This document shows, piece after piece, positions 57,111 to 64,000 of a DNA stretch of 64,000 nt. The notes under the pieces were generated by a model. It ran no database searches, was not told the origin of the DNA, and saw only the letters and a list, made by a program, of their open reading frames with translations. Position 1 is the first letter of the stretch. Every line of letters starts with the position of its first letter. Origin of the DNA: Limosilactobacillus caecicola (GTDB lineage Bacteria; Bacillota; Bacilli; Lactobacillales; Lactobacillaceae); contig NZ_CALPCI010000001.1 in assembly GCF_943192935.1 (NCBI RefSeq), positions 434,001 to 498,000 on the forward strand, given 5' to 3'. Position numbers and translations under genes: made by a program.

Positions 57111-57146
57111 AAAAGCCTTTTGCGACGTTTGTCGTAAGGGGCTTTT
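57111..57146 (+). terminator. Terminator after gadB
   Basis: The 16-bp stem AAAAGCCTTTTGCGAC/GTCGTAAGGGGCTTTT (several wobbles) has a GTTT loop and a short T end. Confidence 0.7.
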
Positions 57147-57210
57147 GTCGTATTGCCGAATTATGTCAAAAGGGTTTCTCAAACATAATTTAGGAGCATT
57201 CTAATAAACT

Positions 57211-57239
57211 TTGCGATAGAGCTTTCAATTTTTTATACA
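57211..57239 (+). promoter_or_regulatory. Promoter of gltX
   Basis: TTGCGA (57211-57216) and TATACA (57234-57239) are 17 bases apart, leaving a leader of about 80 bases without T-box features. Confidence 0.5.
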
Positions 57240-57327
57240 GAATGTTAAAATAGTCATAAGTCTTATAGATGGGAAAATTCCTGTCCGTTTAAATAAGATT
57301 AATTTCTGATGGAGAGAGGATATTACT

Positions 57328-58836
57328 ATGGATAAAAAGGTTAGAGTTCGTTATGCTCCAAGTCCTACTGGCTTCTTGCATATCGGTAATGCACAATCTG
57401 CACTTTTTAACTATCTGTTTGCTCGTCACTTTAATGGAACAATGGTTCTTCGGATCGAAGATACTGATATCGCACGGAATGTGCCACACGGTGAAGAGTC
57501 TCAGATGGAGAACTTGCATTGGTTGGGTGTTGACTGGGATGAAGGTCCAGATAAGCCAAATCCTAAGTATGCCCCATACCATCAAACTGAACGGAATAAG
57601 TTAGGAATTTACCACAAGTACGTTCAAAAGCTTTTGGATGAAGGTAAGGCCTACTACGACTACACTACTGAAGAAGAACTCCAAAAGATGCGTGACGAAC
57701 AAAAGGCCAAGGGTGAAACCCCTCGTTACGATGGCCACTGGTTCGAAGCTAGTGATGAAGAAATCGCTGCTGCTAAGGCTAAGGGCATTAAGCCAAGTGT
57801 CCGTTTACACTTACCAAAGGATCACACTCTGGAATGGGACGATTGGGCTTTAGGTCACGTTTCATTTAACTCTGACAACCTTGGTGGGGACTTCATCATC
57901 GAAAAGAACAACGGGATGCCAACTTACAACTTTGCCGTTGTTATTGATGATTACCTGATGGACATCACCGACTGTCTTCGTGGTGCCGACCACATTGCCA
58001 ACACGCCAAAGCAAATTGCTGTTTACGAAGCCTTAGGTGTTGACCACCCACACTTCTGTCACATTTCACTGATCTTCAACCCAGCTACTGGTAAGAAGTT
58101 GAGTAAGCGTGACAAGAACACCTTGCAATTCATTAGCCAATACCACCGTCATGGGTACCTCAAGGAAGCCATTTTTAACTTCATTGCCTTCCTTGGTTGG
58201 TCACCAGTTGGTGAAAAGGAAATCTACTCTAAGGAAGAATTGATCAAGGCTTACGATCCTAACCGGATGTCTAACTCACCTGCTTACTTCGATCAACACA
58301 AGCTTGACTGGATGAACGGTGAATACATCAAGAAGATGTCCGTTGACGAATTAGCTGACCGGATCATGACCTTAGTTCACGAAAACGATTCTGAAGAAGC
58401 TAACAAGCTCAACGACTTGAAGATGAGTGATGATGACCTTCGTGATCTTTTGAAGAAGGTTATCCACATTCACCAGCGTGATGTTTACAAGTTGATCGAA
58501 ATCATGGATTACGCTTGGTTCTACGCTACTATCTTAGACCAAGACCTTTCCTACGATGACTTTGCTAACTTCGACAAGGATGAAACTGTGGCTGTCTTGA
58601 GCGGTATTAAGGACGCCGTTGCTGACTTGCCAGAAGGCACTACTCCAGAAGCCTTTAACGACCTGATCAAGAAGGTTGGTAAGGAAGCTGGCGTGAAGGG
58701 ACAAAAGCTTTACTTCCCATTGAACATTGCCTTCACTGGAAAGAGCTCTGCTCCACAAATCAATGAAATTATGGCTGTTTATCCAGTTGATACAACTGTT
58801 AAGTTGCTCGACAAGGCCATTGCTTCATTAAACTAA
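57328..58836 (+). CDS. gltX: Glutamyl-tRNA synthetase
   Basis: A 502-residue class I synthetase. The HIGH-type motif is [15 protein letters not shown] (HIGN, residues 18-21) and the KMSKS-type motif is [10 protein letters not shown] (257-261). Between them the tRNA/ATP segment reads [15 protein letters not shown], where RGEDH or RGDDH is more usual. Strong codon bias equals that of gadB. In some lactobacilli (L. brevis type) a GluRS gene follows gadCA, so this may be the gad-linked copy rather than the only one; a second gene elsewhere cannot be seen here. Own promoter and strong terminator. Confidence 0.93.
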   Translation: MDKKVRVRYAPSPTGFLHIGNAQSALFNYLFARHFNGTMVLRIEDTDIARNVPHGEESQMENLHWLGVDWDEGPDKPNPKYAPYHQTERNKLGIYHKYVQKLLDEGKAYYDYTTEEELQKMRDEQKAKGETPRYDGHWFEASDEEIAAAKAKGIKPSVRLHLPKDHTLEWDDWALGHVSFNSDNLGGDFIIEKNNGMPTYNFAVVIDDYLMDITDCLRGADHIANTPKQIAVYEALGVDHPHFCHISLIFNPATGKKLSKRDKNTLQFISQYHRHGYLKEAIFNFIAFLGWSPVGEKEIYSKEELIKAYDPNRMSNSPAYFDQHKLDWMNGEYIKKMSVDELADRIMTLVHENDSEEANKLNDLKMSDDDLRDLLKKVIHIHQRDVYKLIEIMDYAWFYATILDQDLSYDDFANFDKDETVAVLSGIKDAVADLPEGTTPEAFNDLIKKVGKEAGVKGQKLYFPLNIAFTGKSSAPQINEIMAVYPVDTTVKLLDKAIASLN

Positions 58837-58850
58837 TCGAATATTAGTCT

Positions 58851-58886
58851 AAACCGGGTTACCCCAACGGGTAACCCGGTTTTTTG
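58851..58886 (+). terminator. Terminator after gltX
   Basis: The 14-bp stem AAACCGGGTTACCC/GGGTAACCCGGTTT has a CAAC loop, with further T. Confidence 0.93.
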
Positions 58887-58926
58887 TGTTAGTAGTTTGT
58901 TTTGACAAATCGGGGAGGGCAGTTAA

Positions 58927-59146
58927 ATGACTTCAAAAAAGTAAATTCAGCAAGCTGTTGAGATCGGTAAAGGCCCGTACAATGGCTATCTCACTTGCTG
59001 CCCTCAAGGCAACCCGTCAATCCATCCTGGTTGCTGGGGGAACGAATAAGTTACCAGCCATTAGAGCAGCTTTGAACGGGGGATATGCGAACGTTTTGGT
59101 TACTGACTTGAACGATGCAGAAGCGTTATTACGCGAACAGGAATAA
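58927..59146 (+). pseudogene. SorC-family sugar-binding regulator remnant
   Basis: The last 45 or so codons read RQSILVAGGTNKLPAIRAAL, then NGGYANVLVTDLNDAEALL, the end of a SorC/CggR-type effector domain. A short start-like piece with a ribosome-binding site (ATG 58927) hits a TAA after five codons. The HTH and most of the effector domain are deleted. With the flanking terminators this fills the 353-base gap between gltX and trpS. Confidence 0.65.
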
Positions 59147-59148
59147 GC

Positions 59149-59178
59149 AAAGGGTGACTCGTTGCTGAGTCACCCTTT
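59149..59178. terminator. Bidirectional terminator, SorC remnant / trpS
   Basis: The perfect stem AAAGGGTGACTC/GAGTCACCCTTT has a 6-base loop. Confidence 0.85.
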
Positions 59179-59189
59179 TAATATCAAAT

Positions 59190-60206
59190 TTATTCAAAGT
59201 AATTTAGGCCCATCGCGTCCTTAACTTCGTGCAAGGTTTGGTTTGCCACTTTATTGGCTTTTTCTGAACCCCGCTTTAGCATGTCGTAGACTGCTGGGAT
59301 ATCCTTGGCAAATTCAGCCCGGCGTTCCCGAATTGGCGTTAAATGCTCATTTAAGACTTCGAAGAGGTACTTCTTAATCTTAACGTCACCAAGGCCACCG
59401 GCCCGGTAATGTTCCTTTAATTCTTGAACCTTTTCTTTATCATCATCAAAGATGTCAAGGTAGGTGAAGACAATGTTGCCTTCGACTTGGCCCGGATCTT
59501 CAATGTGAATGTGATTTGGATCAGTATACATGGACATGACCTTTTTACGGAGCGTGTCTTCGTCATCTGAAAGGTAGATGGCATTACCAAGGGATTTGCT
59601 CATCTTGGCATTACCGTCGAGCCCTGGAATTCGTCCTTGACCCTTTGGTGGAAAGACCCCTTCAGGCTCTACCAAGACGTCGCCGTAAATGGAGTTGAAG
59701 GTGCGGACGATTTCCCGTGCTTGTTCCAACATTGGTTCTTGGTCATCCCCAACTGGGACTAGTTCGGCTTTAAATGCTGTAATGTCACAAGCTTGACTAA
59801 CCGGGTAGGTTAAGAAGCCGGCGGGAATGGAACGGTTAAAGTTTTTTTGCTGAATTTCCGCCTTGACGGTTGGGTTCCGTTCCAAACGAGACACGGTCAC
59901 CAAATTCAGGAAGTACATGTTTAATTCCGAAAGGGCCGGGATTTGTGATTGAACATAAATGGTGGACTTTTCTGGATCAAGACCGACGGCTAAGTAGTCG
60001 AGGGCAACTTGAACCAAACTGTTGTGGATCTTTTCTGGATCGCGGGCGTTATCAGTCAGCGCTTGTTGGTCCGCGATCATGATGTATGGATCATATTTAC
60101 CGCTATTTTGCATCTTCACCCGTTCACGGAGGGAACCAACGTAGTGACCAATGTGCAAGTGACCAGTTGGCCGGTCACCAGTTAAGATTACTTTTTTCTC
60201 TGTCAT
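59190..60206 (-). CDS. trpS: Tryptophanyl-tRNA synthetase
   Basis: A 338-residue class I synthetase. The HIGH motif is in [16 protein letters not shown] (about 11-26), and KMSKSLGN lies near residue 200. The [16 protein letters not shown] segment is typical. The start is ATG 60206, 9 bases after GAAAGGA; an in-frame TTG 9 bases earlier is too close to that site. A Trp T-box leader controls it. It lies downstream of tyrS on the same strand but has its own promoter right at the tyrS stop. Confidence 0.96.
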   Translation of the reverse strand: MTEKKVILTGDRPTGHLHIGHYVGSLRERVKMQNSGKYDPYIMIADQQALTDNARDPEKIHNSLVQVALDYLAVGLDPEKSTIYVQSQIPALSELNMYFLNLVTVSRLERNPTVKAEIQQKNFNRSIPAGFLTYPVSQACDITAFKAELVPVGDDQEPMLEQAREIVRTFNSIYGDVLVEPEGVFPPKGQGRIPGLDGNAKMSKSLGNAIYLSDDEDTLRKKVMSMYTDPNHIHIEDPGQVEGNIVFTYLDIFDDDKEKVQELKEHYRAGGLGDVKIKKYLFEVLNEHLTPIRERRAEFAKDIPAVYDMLKRGSEKANKVANQTLHEVKDAMGLNYFE

Positions 60207-60235
60207 ATCATTCAATCCTTTCTATCATTACCGGG

Positions 60236-60437
60236 TAAAAGAAAATCGCCCCATTTTCCTAGTCGGAAAATAGGACGATTGACCGCGGTGCCACCTATTT
60301 TATGTACAAAAATGTACATCACTCATTAATTATTTAACTACTTCTGGCGGCTCCACTTCGCACTTCCGTAGACTTCTCTCAGCGGTTGTCAGTCATCTCT
60401 GTTGGTGGTTGTGCTACTATTACCACGTCTTCGAATT
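60236..60437 (-). promoter_or_regulatory. T-box riboswitch (Trp) upstream of trpS
   Basis: On the minus strand the T-box AGGTGGCACCGCGG (rc of 60283-60296) precedes a terminator ATCGTCCTATTTTCC/GGAAAATGGGGCGAT (60265-60279 with 60245-60259) and T run. The specifier loop CGAAGTGGAG gives UGG (Trp). Confidence 0.92.
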
Positions 60438-60443
60438 ATTTAA

Positions 60444-60471
60444 ATTGTAACCGATTTTAAAAATTGTGCAA
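60444..60471 (-). promoter_or_regulatory. Promoter of the trpS T-box transcript
   Basis: On the minus strand TTGCAC (60466-60471) and TACAAT (60444-60449) are 16 bases apart, immediately after the tyrS stop. Confidence 0.7.
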
Positions 60472-60472
60472 G

Positions 60473-61726
60473 CTATTTATTAACTTTGGCGAGGGTGTAG
60501 TGCTTCTTACCACGCCGGACGACCACGTATTTACCATCAAAGTGATCAGCGGGATTGATTTCTGCATCGACGTCCGTGACCTTTTCACCATTAACGGTGA
60601 TGGCCCCGTTCTTGACATCTTCACGGGCTTGCCGCTTGGATGGTTCAATTTTAGTATCCACTAACCAGTCAACGATGTTAGCAGAATCAGCTGAAACATC
60701 GACGGATGGAGCAGATTGGAAGGCTTGTTCGACGTCGGCGGTCGTCAGGTCTTGAATATTTCCCTTAAACAGCAATTGGGAAATTTCTTCCGCGTGCTTG
60801 GTAGCTTCTTCGCCATGGACAAAAGTGGTTACTTCACGGGCCAGTGTCCGTTGGGCTTCCCGCTTCCAGGGTTCCTTTTCGACCTTTTCGGCCAGGGCAT
60901 TAATTTGGTCTTGGTCGAGGAAGGTGAAGTACTTCAGGTATTTAACAACATCACGGTCATCCTGGTTGAGCCAGAACTGGTAGAATTCGTAAGGTGAAGT
61001 TTTTTCTGGATCTAACCAAACGGCACCACCGGCAGTTTTGCCAAATTTCGTCCCATCAGCTTTGAGCATTAATGGGATCGTGAGGCCAAAGACCTTGGTT
61101 TCTGGACCTTCGATTTTGTGAATTAAGTCAATCCCGGAGGTGATGTTCCCCCATTGGTCAGAACCGCCGATTTGGAGTTGGACGTCATTGTTTTGGTACA
61201 GGTGCAGGAAATCGATCGCTTGGAGAATTTGGTAAGTAAATTCAGTAAAGGAAATCCCGTTTTCCAGCCGGCTCGCAACCACTTCCTTGTTTAACATCGT
61301 GTTGACGTTGAACAGTTTCCCGTAATCACGGAGAAATTCGATCATATTGAGCTTGGAAAGCCAGGTGTAATTATCGACGATGGTGAAGTTTTCGGTGCCG
61401 AAAAGCTTCTTCATTTGGTTCGTCAAGGCTTCCTTGTTGTGTTCCAATTTTGATGCGGATTGGAGTGTCCGTTCAGTTTTACGACCAGAAGGATCACCAA
61501 TGGCCCCAGTTCCGCCACCGATGATGATGACCGGATGGTGGCCAGCTAATTGGAATCGTTTCAGCATCATAAATGGAATCAGGTGACCGATGTGGAGACT
61601 GTCACCCGTTGGATCAGTTCCACAGTACAGACTAATTTGTTTTTCATCGGTCAGCTTCCGCAAGCCTTCTTCATCCGTCACCTGGTTTAAGGCGCCCCGC
61701 CATTTTAATTCATCAACAATGTTCAT
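60473..61726 (-). CDS. tyrS: Tyrosyl-tRNA synthetase
   Basis: A 417-residue class I synthetase. GTDPTGDSLHIGHLIPFM near residue 35 holds the HIGH motif, QIGGSDQWGNITSG is tyrosine/ATP binding, and KFGKTAGGAVWLD is the KMSKS equivalent. A C-terminal S4 domain (about 350-417, ending GKKHYTLAKVNK) binds tRNA. The ATG at 61726 follows GGAGGG; the frame upstream is leader sequence. Controlled by a Tyr T-box. Confidence 0.97.
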   Translation of the reverse strand: MNIVDELKWRGALNQVTDEEGLRKLTDEKQISLYCGTDPTGDSLHIGHLIPFMMLKRFQLAGHHPVIIIGGGTGAIGDPSGRKTERTLQSASKLEHNKEALTNQMKKLFGTENFTIVDNYTWLSKLNMIEFLRDYGKLFNVNTMLNKEVVASRLENGISFTEFTYQILQAIDFLHLYQNNDVQLQIGGSDQWGNITSGIDLIHKIEGPETKVFGLTIPLMLKADGTKFGKTAGGAVWLDPEKTSPYEFYQFWLNQDDRDVVKYLKYFTFLDQDQINALAEKVEKEPWKREAQRTLAREVTTFVHGEEATKHAEEISQLLFKGNIQDLTTADVEQAFQSAPSVDVSADSANIVDWLVDTKIEPSKRQAREDVKNGAITVNGEKVTDVDAEINPADHFDGKYVVVRRGKKHYTLAKVNK

Positions 61727-61754
61727 AAATTGTCCCTCCAATTCAGTAACAACG

Positions 61755-61969
61755 AAAAAACGCCCCAAGACACTTAAGCCTTGGGACGAAGTGAACCGTG
61801 GTACCACCCATTTTCGTACGTTACGTACCTTAATTGACGTTATTTACAAGAGTATTGATTCATGCTTAACGAGCTGTAATTCACGAACTTGCTGTGGATT
61901 GGCTCACACATCACCGCCAATTCTCTAAGCCAGGGAACAAGTTGCTACTGAAACTCTGAATCAATCATT
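61755..61969 (-). promoter_or_regulatory. T-box riboswitch (Tyr) upstream of tyrS
   Basis: On the minus strand the T-box GGGTGGTACCACGG (rc of 61796-61809) is followed by terminator CGTCCCAAG/CTTGGGGCG (61780-61788 with 61761-61769) and six T. The specifier loop GTGAATTACAGC after AGTA gives UAC (Tyr). Confidence 0.92.
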
Positions 61970-61975
61970 GTATGC

Positions 61976-62004
61976 ATTAAACAATGTTTTAAATTAAAAG
62001 TCAA
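61976..62004 (-). promoter_or_regulatory. Promoter of the tyrS T-box transcript
   Basis: On the minus strand TTGACT (61999-62004) and TTTAAT (61976-61981) are 17 bases apart. Confidence 0.7.
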
Positions 62005-62058
62005 GCCACTAAAAATGGAAAAAATCCCCATGGAACCGGTTTAACGGCATTTGGAGCG

Positions 62059-62086
62059 TTGACAGATTATGAGAATTTAGTATAAT
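62059..62086 (+). promoter_or_regulatory. Promoter of the permease T-box transcript
   Basis: TTGACA (62059-62064) and TATAAT (62081-62086), both consensus, are 16 bases apart, divergent from the tyrS promoter. Confidence 0.85.
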
Positions 62087-62092
62087 AATGAT

Positions 62093-62277
62093 TAACTTTT
62101 GATAAGAGCGACTTGCAGAGAGGCCAAGAAATGGTGAAACTTGGCCGTCGCAAAATGGCATTGACGCGTGAAATGGGTGGTTCCATTATTGACCAAGAGG
62201 TAGGCACTGAGCCTATAAAGATGGGTGGAACCGCGTTGACAGACGTCCCTGGTAAATGGATTACCAGGGGCGTTTTT
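62093..62277 (+). promoter_or_regulatory. T-box riboswitch upstream of amino-acid permease
   Basis: The T-box ATGGGTGGAACCGCG (62221-62235) is followed by terminator ACGTCCCTGGTAA/TTACCAGGGGCGT (62243-62255 with 62261-62273) and five T. Stem I pairs GCGAC with GTCGC and has apical stem GGCCAAG/CTTGGCC. The 3' specifier strand CGCAAAATGGC lacks the GAA seen in the other leaders, so AUG (Met) or AAU (Asn) are both possible. Confidence 0.88.
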
Positions 62278-62299
62278 GCGTTAGAAAGGAGTATTGCTG

Positions 62300-63664
62300 A
62301 TGGATGAACAACAAGAACAAAAGTTATCACGCTCACTGAAAAGTCGTCATATTACGATGATTGCGATTGGTGGGGCCATTGGGACCGGACTTTTTCTGGG
62401 TTCCGGGAGTGCAATTAAAGCAGCAGGACCATCGATTATTTTGACGTACTTCATCGTGGGAATCTTTTGTTTTTTCATGATGCGAGCCCTAGGGGAACTG
62501 CTGCTTGCTGACACCAGTAAGCATTCATTTATTGATTCGGTCAAGGAATATTTGGGTGACCGAATGGAATTTATTGCTGGTTGGACGTATTGGTCGTGCT
62601 GGCTGAGTTTAGCGATGGCAGATTTAACGGCCACGGGGATTTATCTGAAATACTGGTTCCCAAACTTACCCCAATGGGTCGGGCCACTGGTGATCATTGT
62701 GCTCTTGATGCTGGTGAACATGGTCAACGTTGGTCTCTTTGGGGAACTCGAAACGTGGTTCTCTACAATTAAGGTTCTTGCGATTGTGGCGCTGATTGTA
62801 GTGGGATTGGTAATGGTGATTTTTCATTCACCAACCAAAACTGGTCACGCCAGTTTAATGAACTTAGTGAACTATGGTGGAATTTTTCCGAAGGGCGCCC
62901 TGGGTTTTCTAATGTCCTTCCAAATGGTTGTCTTCGCCTTTGTCGGCATTGAAATGGTTGGCTTAACGGCCGGAGAAACTAAGAATCCGCAAACGGATAT
63001 TCCGAAGGCAATCAATACCTTACCAGTACGGATTGGTTTATTCTACATTGGGTCAATGCTTGCCATCATGGCAGTTTACCCATGGACAGATATTAAAACG
63101 AGCTCGAGTCCCTTCGTACAAGTTTTTGCTGGGATTGGCATTACCGGGGCGGCCGGGATTCTAAACTTTGTGGTTTTAACCGCGGCAATGTCTGCCACCA
63201 ATAGTGCCATTTTTTCAACCAGTCGATCACTGTATTCATTGGCTACTGGCGGGAATGCACCTGCCCGGTTTAAAAAGTTGAGCGCTAAAGCGGTGCCGAA
63301 TCAAGCGTTGCAGTTCTCATCATTGATTTTATTGATTGTCGTCATTTTGAACTACATCATGCCAGCGGGAATTTTCGAACTGGTCTCTGGAGTCTCAACA
63401 ATCAACTTTATCTTTGTCTGGCTGTTTATTCTGTGGTGTCACATTAAATATCGGCAAAAGCACCCTCATGGGGTGGCTGAATTTACGATGCCAGGTTTTC
63501 CGTTCACCGATTGGCTCACAATGATTTTCTTCGTCGCTGTCTTAGTGATCCTGTTGTTTATCCCATCGACCCGGCCGGCGTTGATTGTTTCAATTTTATT
63601 TTTCGTTTGCCTTTTTGTAGCCTATTCCTTTGTTGAACGGCGGCAAAAAACTAACCAAAAATAG
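62300..63664 (+). CDS. AAT-family amino acid permease (APC superfamily)
   Basis: A 454-residue permease with 12 predicted membrane helices. The AAT signature starts at SRHITMIAIGGAIGTGLFLG and includes GSGSAIKAAGPSIILTYFIV, then FVGIEMVGLTAGETKNPQTD and ATNSAIFSTSRSLYSLA. It is most like the CycA/GabP/aromatic permease branch of Gram-positive bacteria; the substrate cannot be fixed, and the T-box specifier is ambiguous. The start is ATG 62300, 8 bases after AAAGGAG. Single gene under a T-box. Confidence 0.9.
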   Translation: MDEQQEQKLSRSLKSRHITMIAIGGAIGTGLFLGSGSAIKAAGPSIILTYFIVGIFCFFMMRALGELLLADTSKHSFIDSVKEYLGDRMEFIAGWTYWSCWLSLAMADLTATGIYLKYWFPNLPQWVGPLVIIVLLMLVNMVNVGLFGELETWFSTIKVLAIVALIVVGLVMVIFHSPTKTGHASLMNLVNYGGIFPKGALGFLMSFQMVVFAFVGIEMVGLTAGETKNPQTDIPKAINTLPVRIGLFYIGSMLAIMAVYPWTDIKTSSSPFVQVFAGIGITGAAGILNFVVLTAAMSATNSAIFSTSRSLYSLATGGNAPARFKKLSAKAVPNQALQFSSLILLIVVILNYIMPAGIFELVSGVSTINFIFVWLFILWCHIKYRQKHPHGVAEFTMPGFPFTDWLTMIFFVAVLVILLFIPSTRPALIVSILFFVCLFVAYSFVERRQKTNQK

Positions 63665-63695
63665 CGCTTCCATTGCTGCAATGACGGGAATCGGA

Positions 63696-63724
63696 TTGAT
63701 TTTTAAAATAGAAAGAATTATAAT
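63696..63724 (+). promoter_or_regulatory. Strong promoter of the right-edge RNA
   Basis: TTGATT (63696-63701) and TATAAT (63719-63724) are 17 bases apart. No gene follows within the window. Confidence 0.75.
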
Positions 63725-63730
63725 TAGATT

Positions 63731-63978
63731 GTGGAAAGATCAGTACTGTTGCATGATAACAACCTGTAAAGAGCAGGTAATTCTCTATCCCCCCACATCA
63801 TATCAACATAAATAAGGTTAAAGACTAGTTGTCGAATTACTATGAGGGATGTCCCTCTTACCAGCAGTAGTAAAGTTACTTAATTGATACACGTTAAAAT
63901 TTGTCACATACAAGTACGCAACGGCAGATAGTCTTTCCTCCCTAAAAAGAGGCGGAGTTATCTCCAGCCTCTTTTTTT
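63731..63978 (+). ncRNA. Candidate structured non-coding RNA (unidentified)
   Basis: Between the promoter at 63696 and the terminator there is no credible open frame (one 20-codon frame lacks a ribosome-binding site). The ends can pair: GGAAAGA near 63733 with TCTTTCC near 63931. Internal hairpins are ACCTG/CAGGT (near 63762-63778), GAGGGA/TCCCTC (near 63843-63857) and TTACTA/TAGTAA around it. A long, closed, bulged hairpin of about 210 nt is reminiscent of 6S RNA, but I cannot confirm that. It could also be a leader for a gene beyond the window. Confidence 0.45.
63944..63978 (+). terminator. Terminator at the right edge
   Basis: AAAAAGAGGC pairs with GCCTCTTTTT; inside are GGAG and CTCC, with a TTAT loop; seven T follow. 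Confidence 0.88.
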
Positions 63979-64000
63979 ATTTACTCAAATTGTAGTAAAA

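Noticed and set aside
61727-61807. 27-codon N-terminal extension of tyrS
   Set aside because: It overlaps the T-box terminator; the ribosome-binding site GGAGG fits ATG 61726.
63753-63815. 20-codon open frame in the right-edge RNA
   Set aside because: No ribosome-binding site and an unremarkable composition; the RNA structure is more convincing.

Overview
The window is origin-proximal chromosome of a Gram-positive lactic acid bacterium of the family Lactobacillaceae. A Limosilactobacillus-like species fits best: many proteins have the lactobacillar form, including RexAB, a Glu/GABA antiporter with GAD and GluRS, a reuteri-type lipoprotein and seven T-box leaders. I cannot fix the species by eye. 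No rRNA, CRISPR array, insertion sequence or prophage is visible.

Region 1 (1-10.7 kb) is the replication origin. Leftwards on the minus strand run dnaA, dnaN, yaaA and recF (cut by the window edge). Rightwards run rpmH, rnpA, yidC, jag, mnmE and mnmG. oriC is bipartite: a dense DnaA-box cluster lies between dnaA and rpmH, and a B. subtilis-type unwinding element (DnaA boxes, short GC stretch, TAG/TAA trios, AT-rich tract) lies between dnaA and dnaN. The usual rsmG-noc-parA-parB block does not follow mnmG; signal peptidase lepB does.

Region 2 (10.7-25.5 kb) holds a cobalamin-independent methionine synthase-like gene under a Met T-box, the RexBA (AddBA) recombination nuclease, an aldo/keto reductase, a membrane-anchored glycerophosphodiesterase, a SemiSWEET-like protein, and divergent guaC/purA with PurR-like boxes between them.

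Region 3 (25.5-32.6 kb) opens with a gene graveyard (LysR regulator, P1B-ATPase and LytR-CpsA-Psr remnants joined to each other). It continues with a succinate-semialdehyde-type dehydrogenase, a perfect 16-bp parS site, a lipoprotein, a HAD phosphatase, and a reduced pyrR-pyrF-pyrE operon with two PyrR attenuators.

Region 4 (32.6-53.1 kb) carries a disulfide oxidoreductase, an HTH membrane regulator, the metQNI methionine importer with an M20 peptidase (Met T-box), rlmCD, brnQ (Ile T-box), the dltXABCD teichoic-acid D-alanylation operon, sbcDC and serS (T-box). Three 14-bp palindromes matching the Noc-binding consensus ATTTCCCGGGAAAT lie at 33.95, 39.19 and 49.09 kb. Together with parS they imply that noc and parB are encoded elsewhere.

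Region 5 (53.2-58.9 kb) is a glutamate module: tRNA-Glu(UUC), a TetR regulator, Glu/GABA antiporter gadC, glutamate decarboxylase gadB and a glutamyl-tRNA synthetase. A 9-bp-arm inverted repeat in front of gadC is a good operator candidate. This is probably the acid-resistance/GABA locus, with strongly biased, high-expression codons.

Region 6 (58.9-64 kb) has a SorC-type regulator remnant, then trpS and tyrS (each with its own T-box), an AAT-family amino-acid permease behind a divergent T-box, and at the right edge a promoter plus structured, apparently non-coding segment ending in a terminator. I found no clearly new multi-gene system. The least explained elements are the candidate ncRNA at 63.73-63.98 kb, the promoter-plus-terminator leader in front of mnmE, and the glutamate/tRNA/GluRS module.
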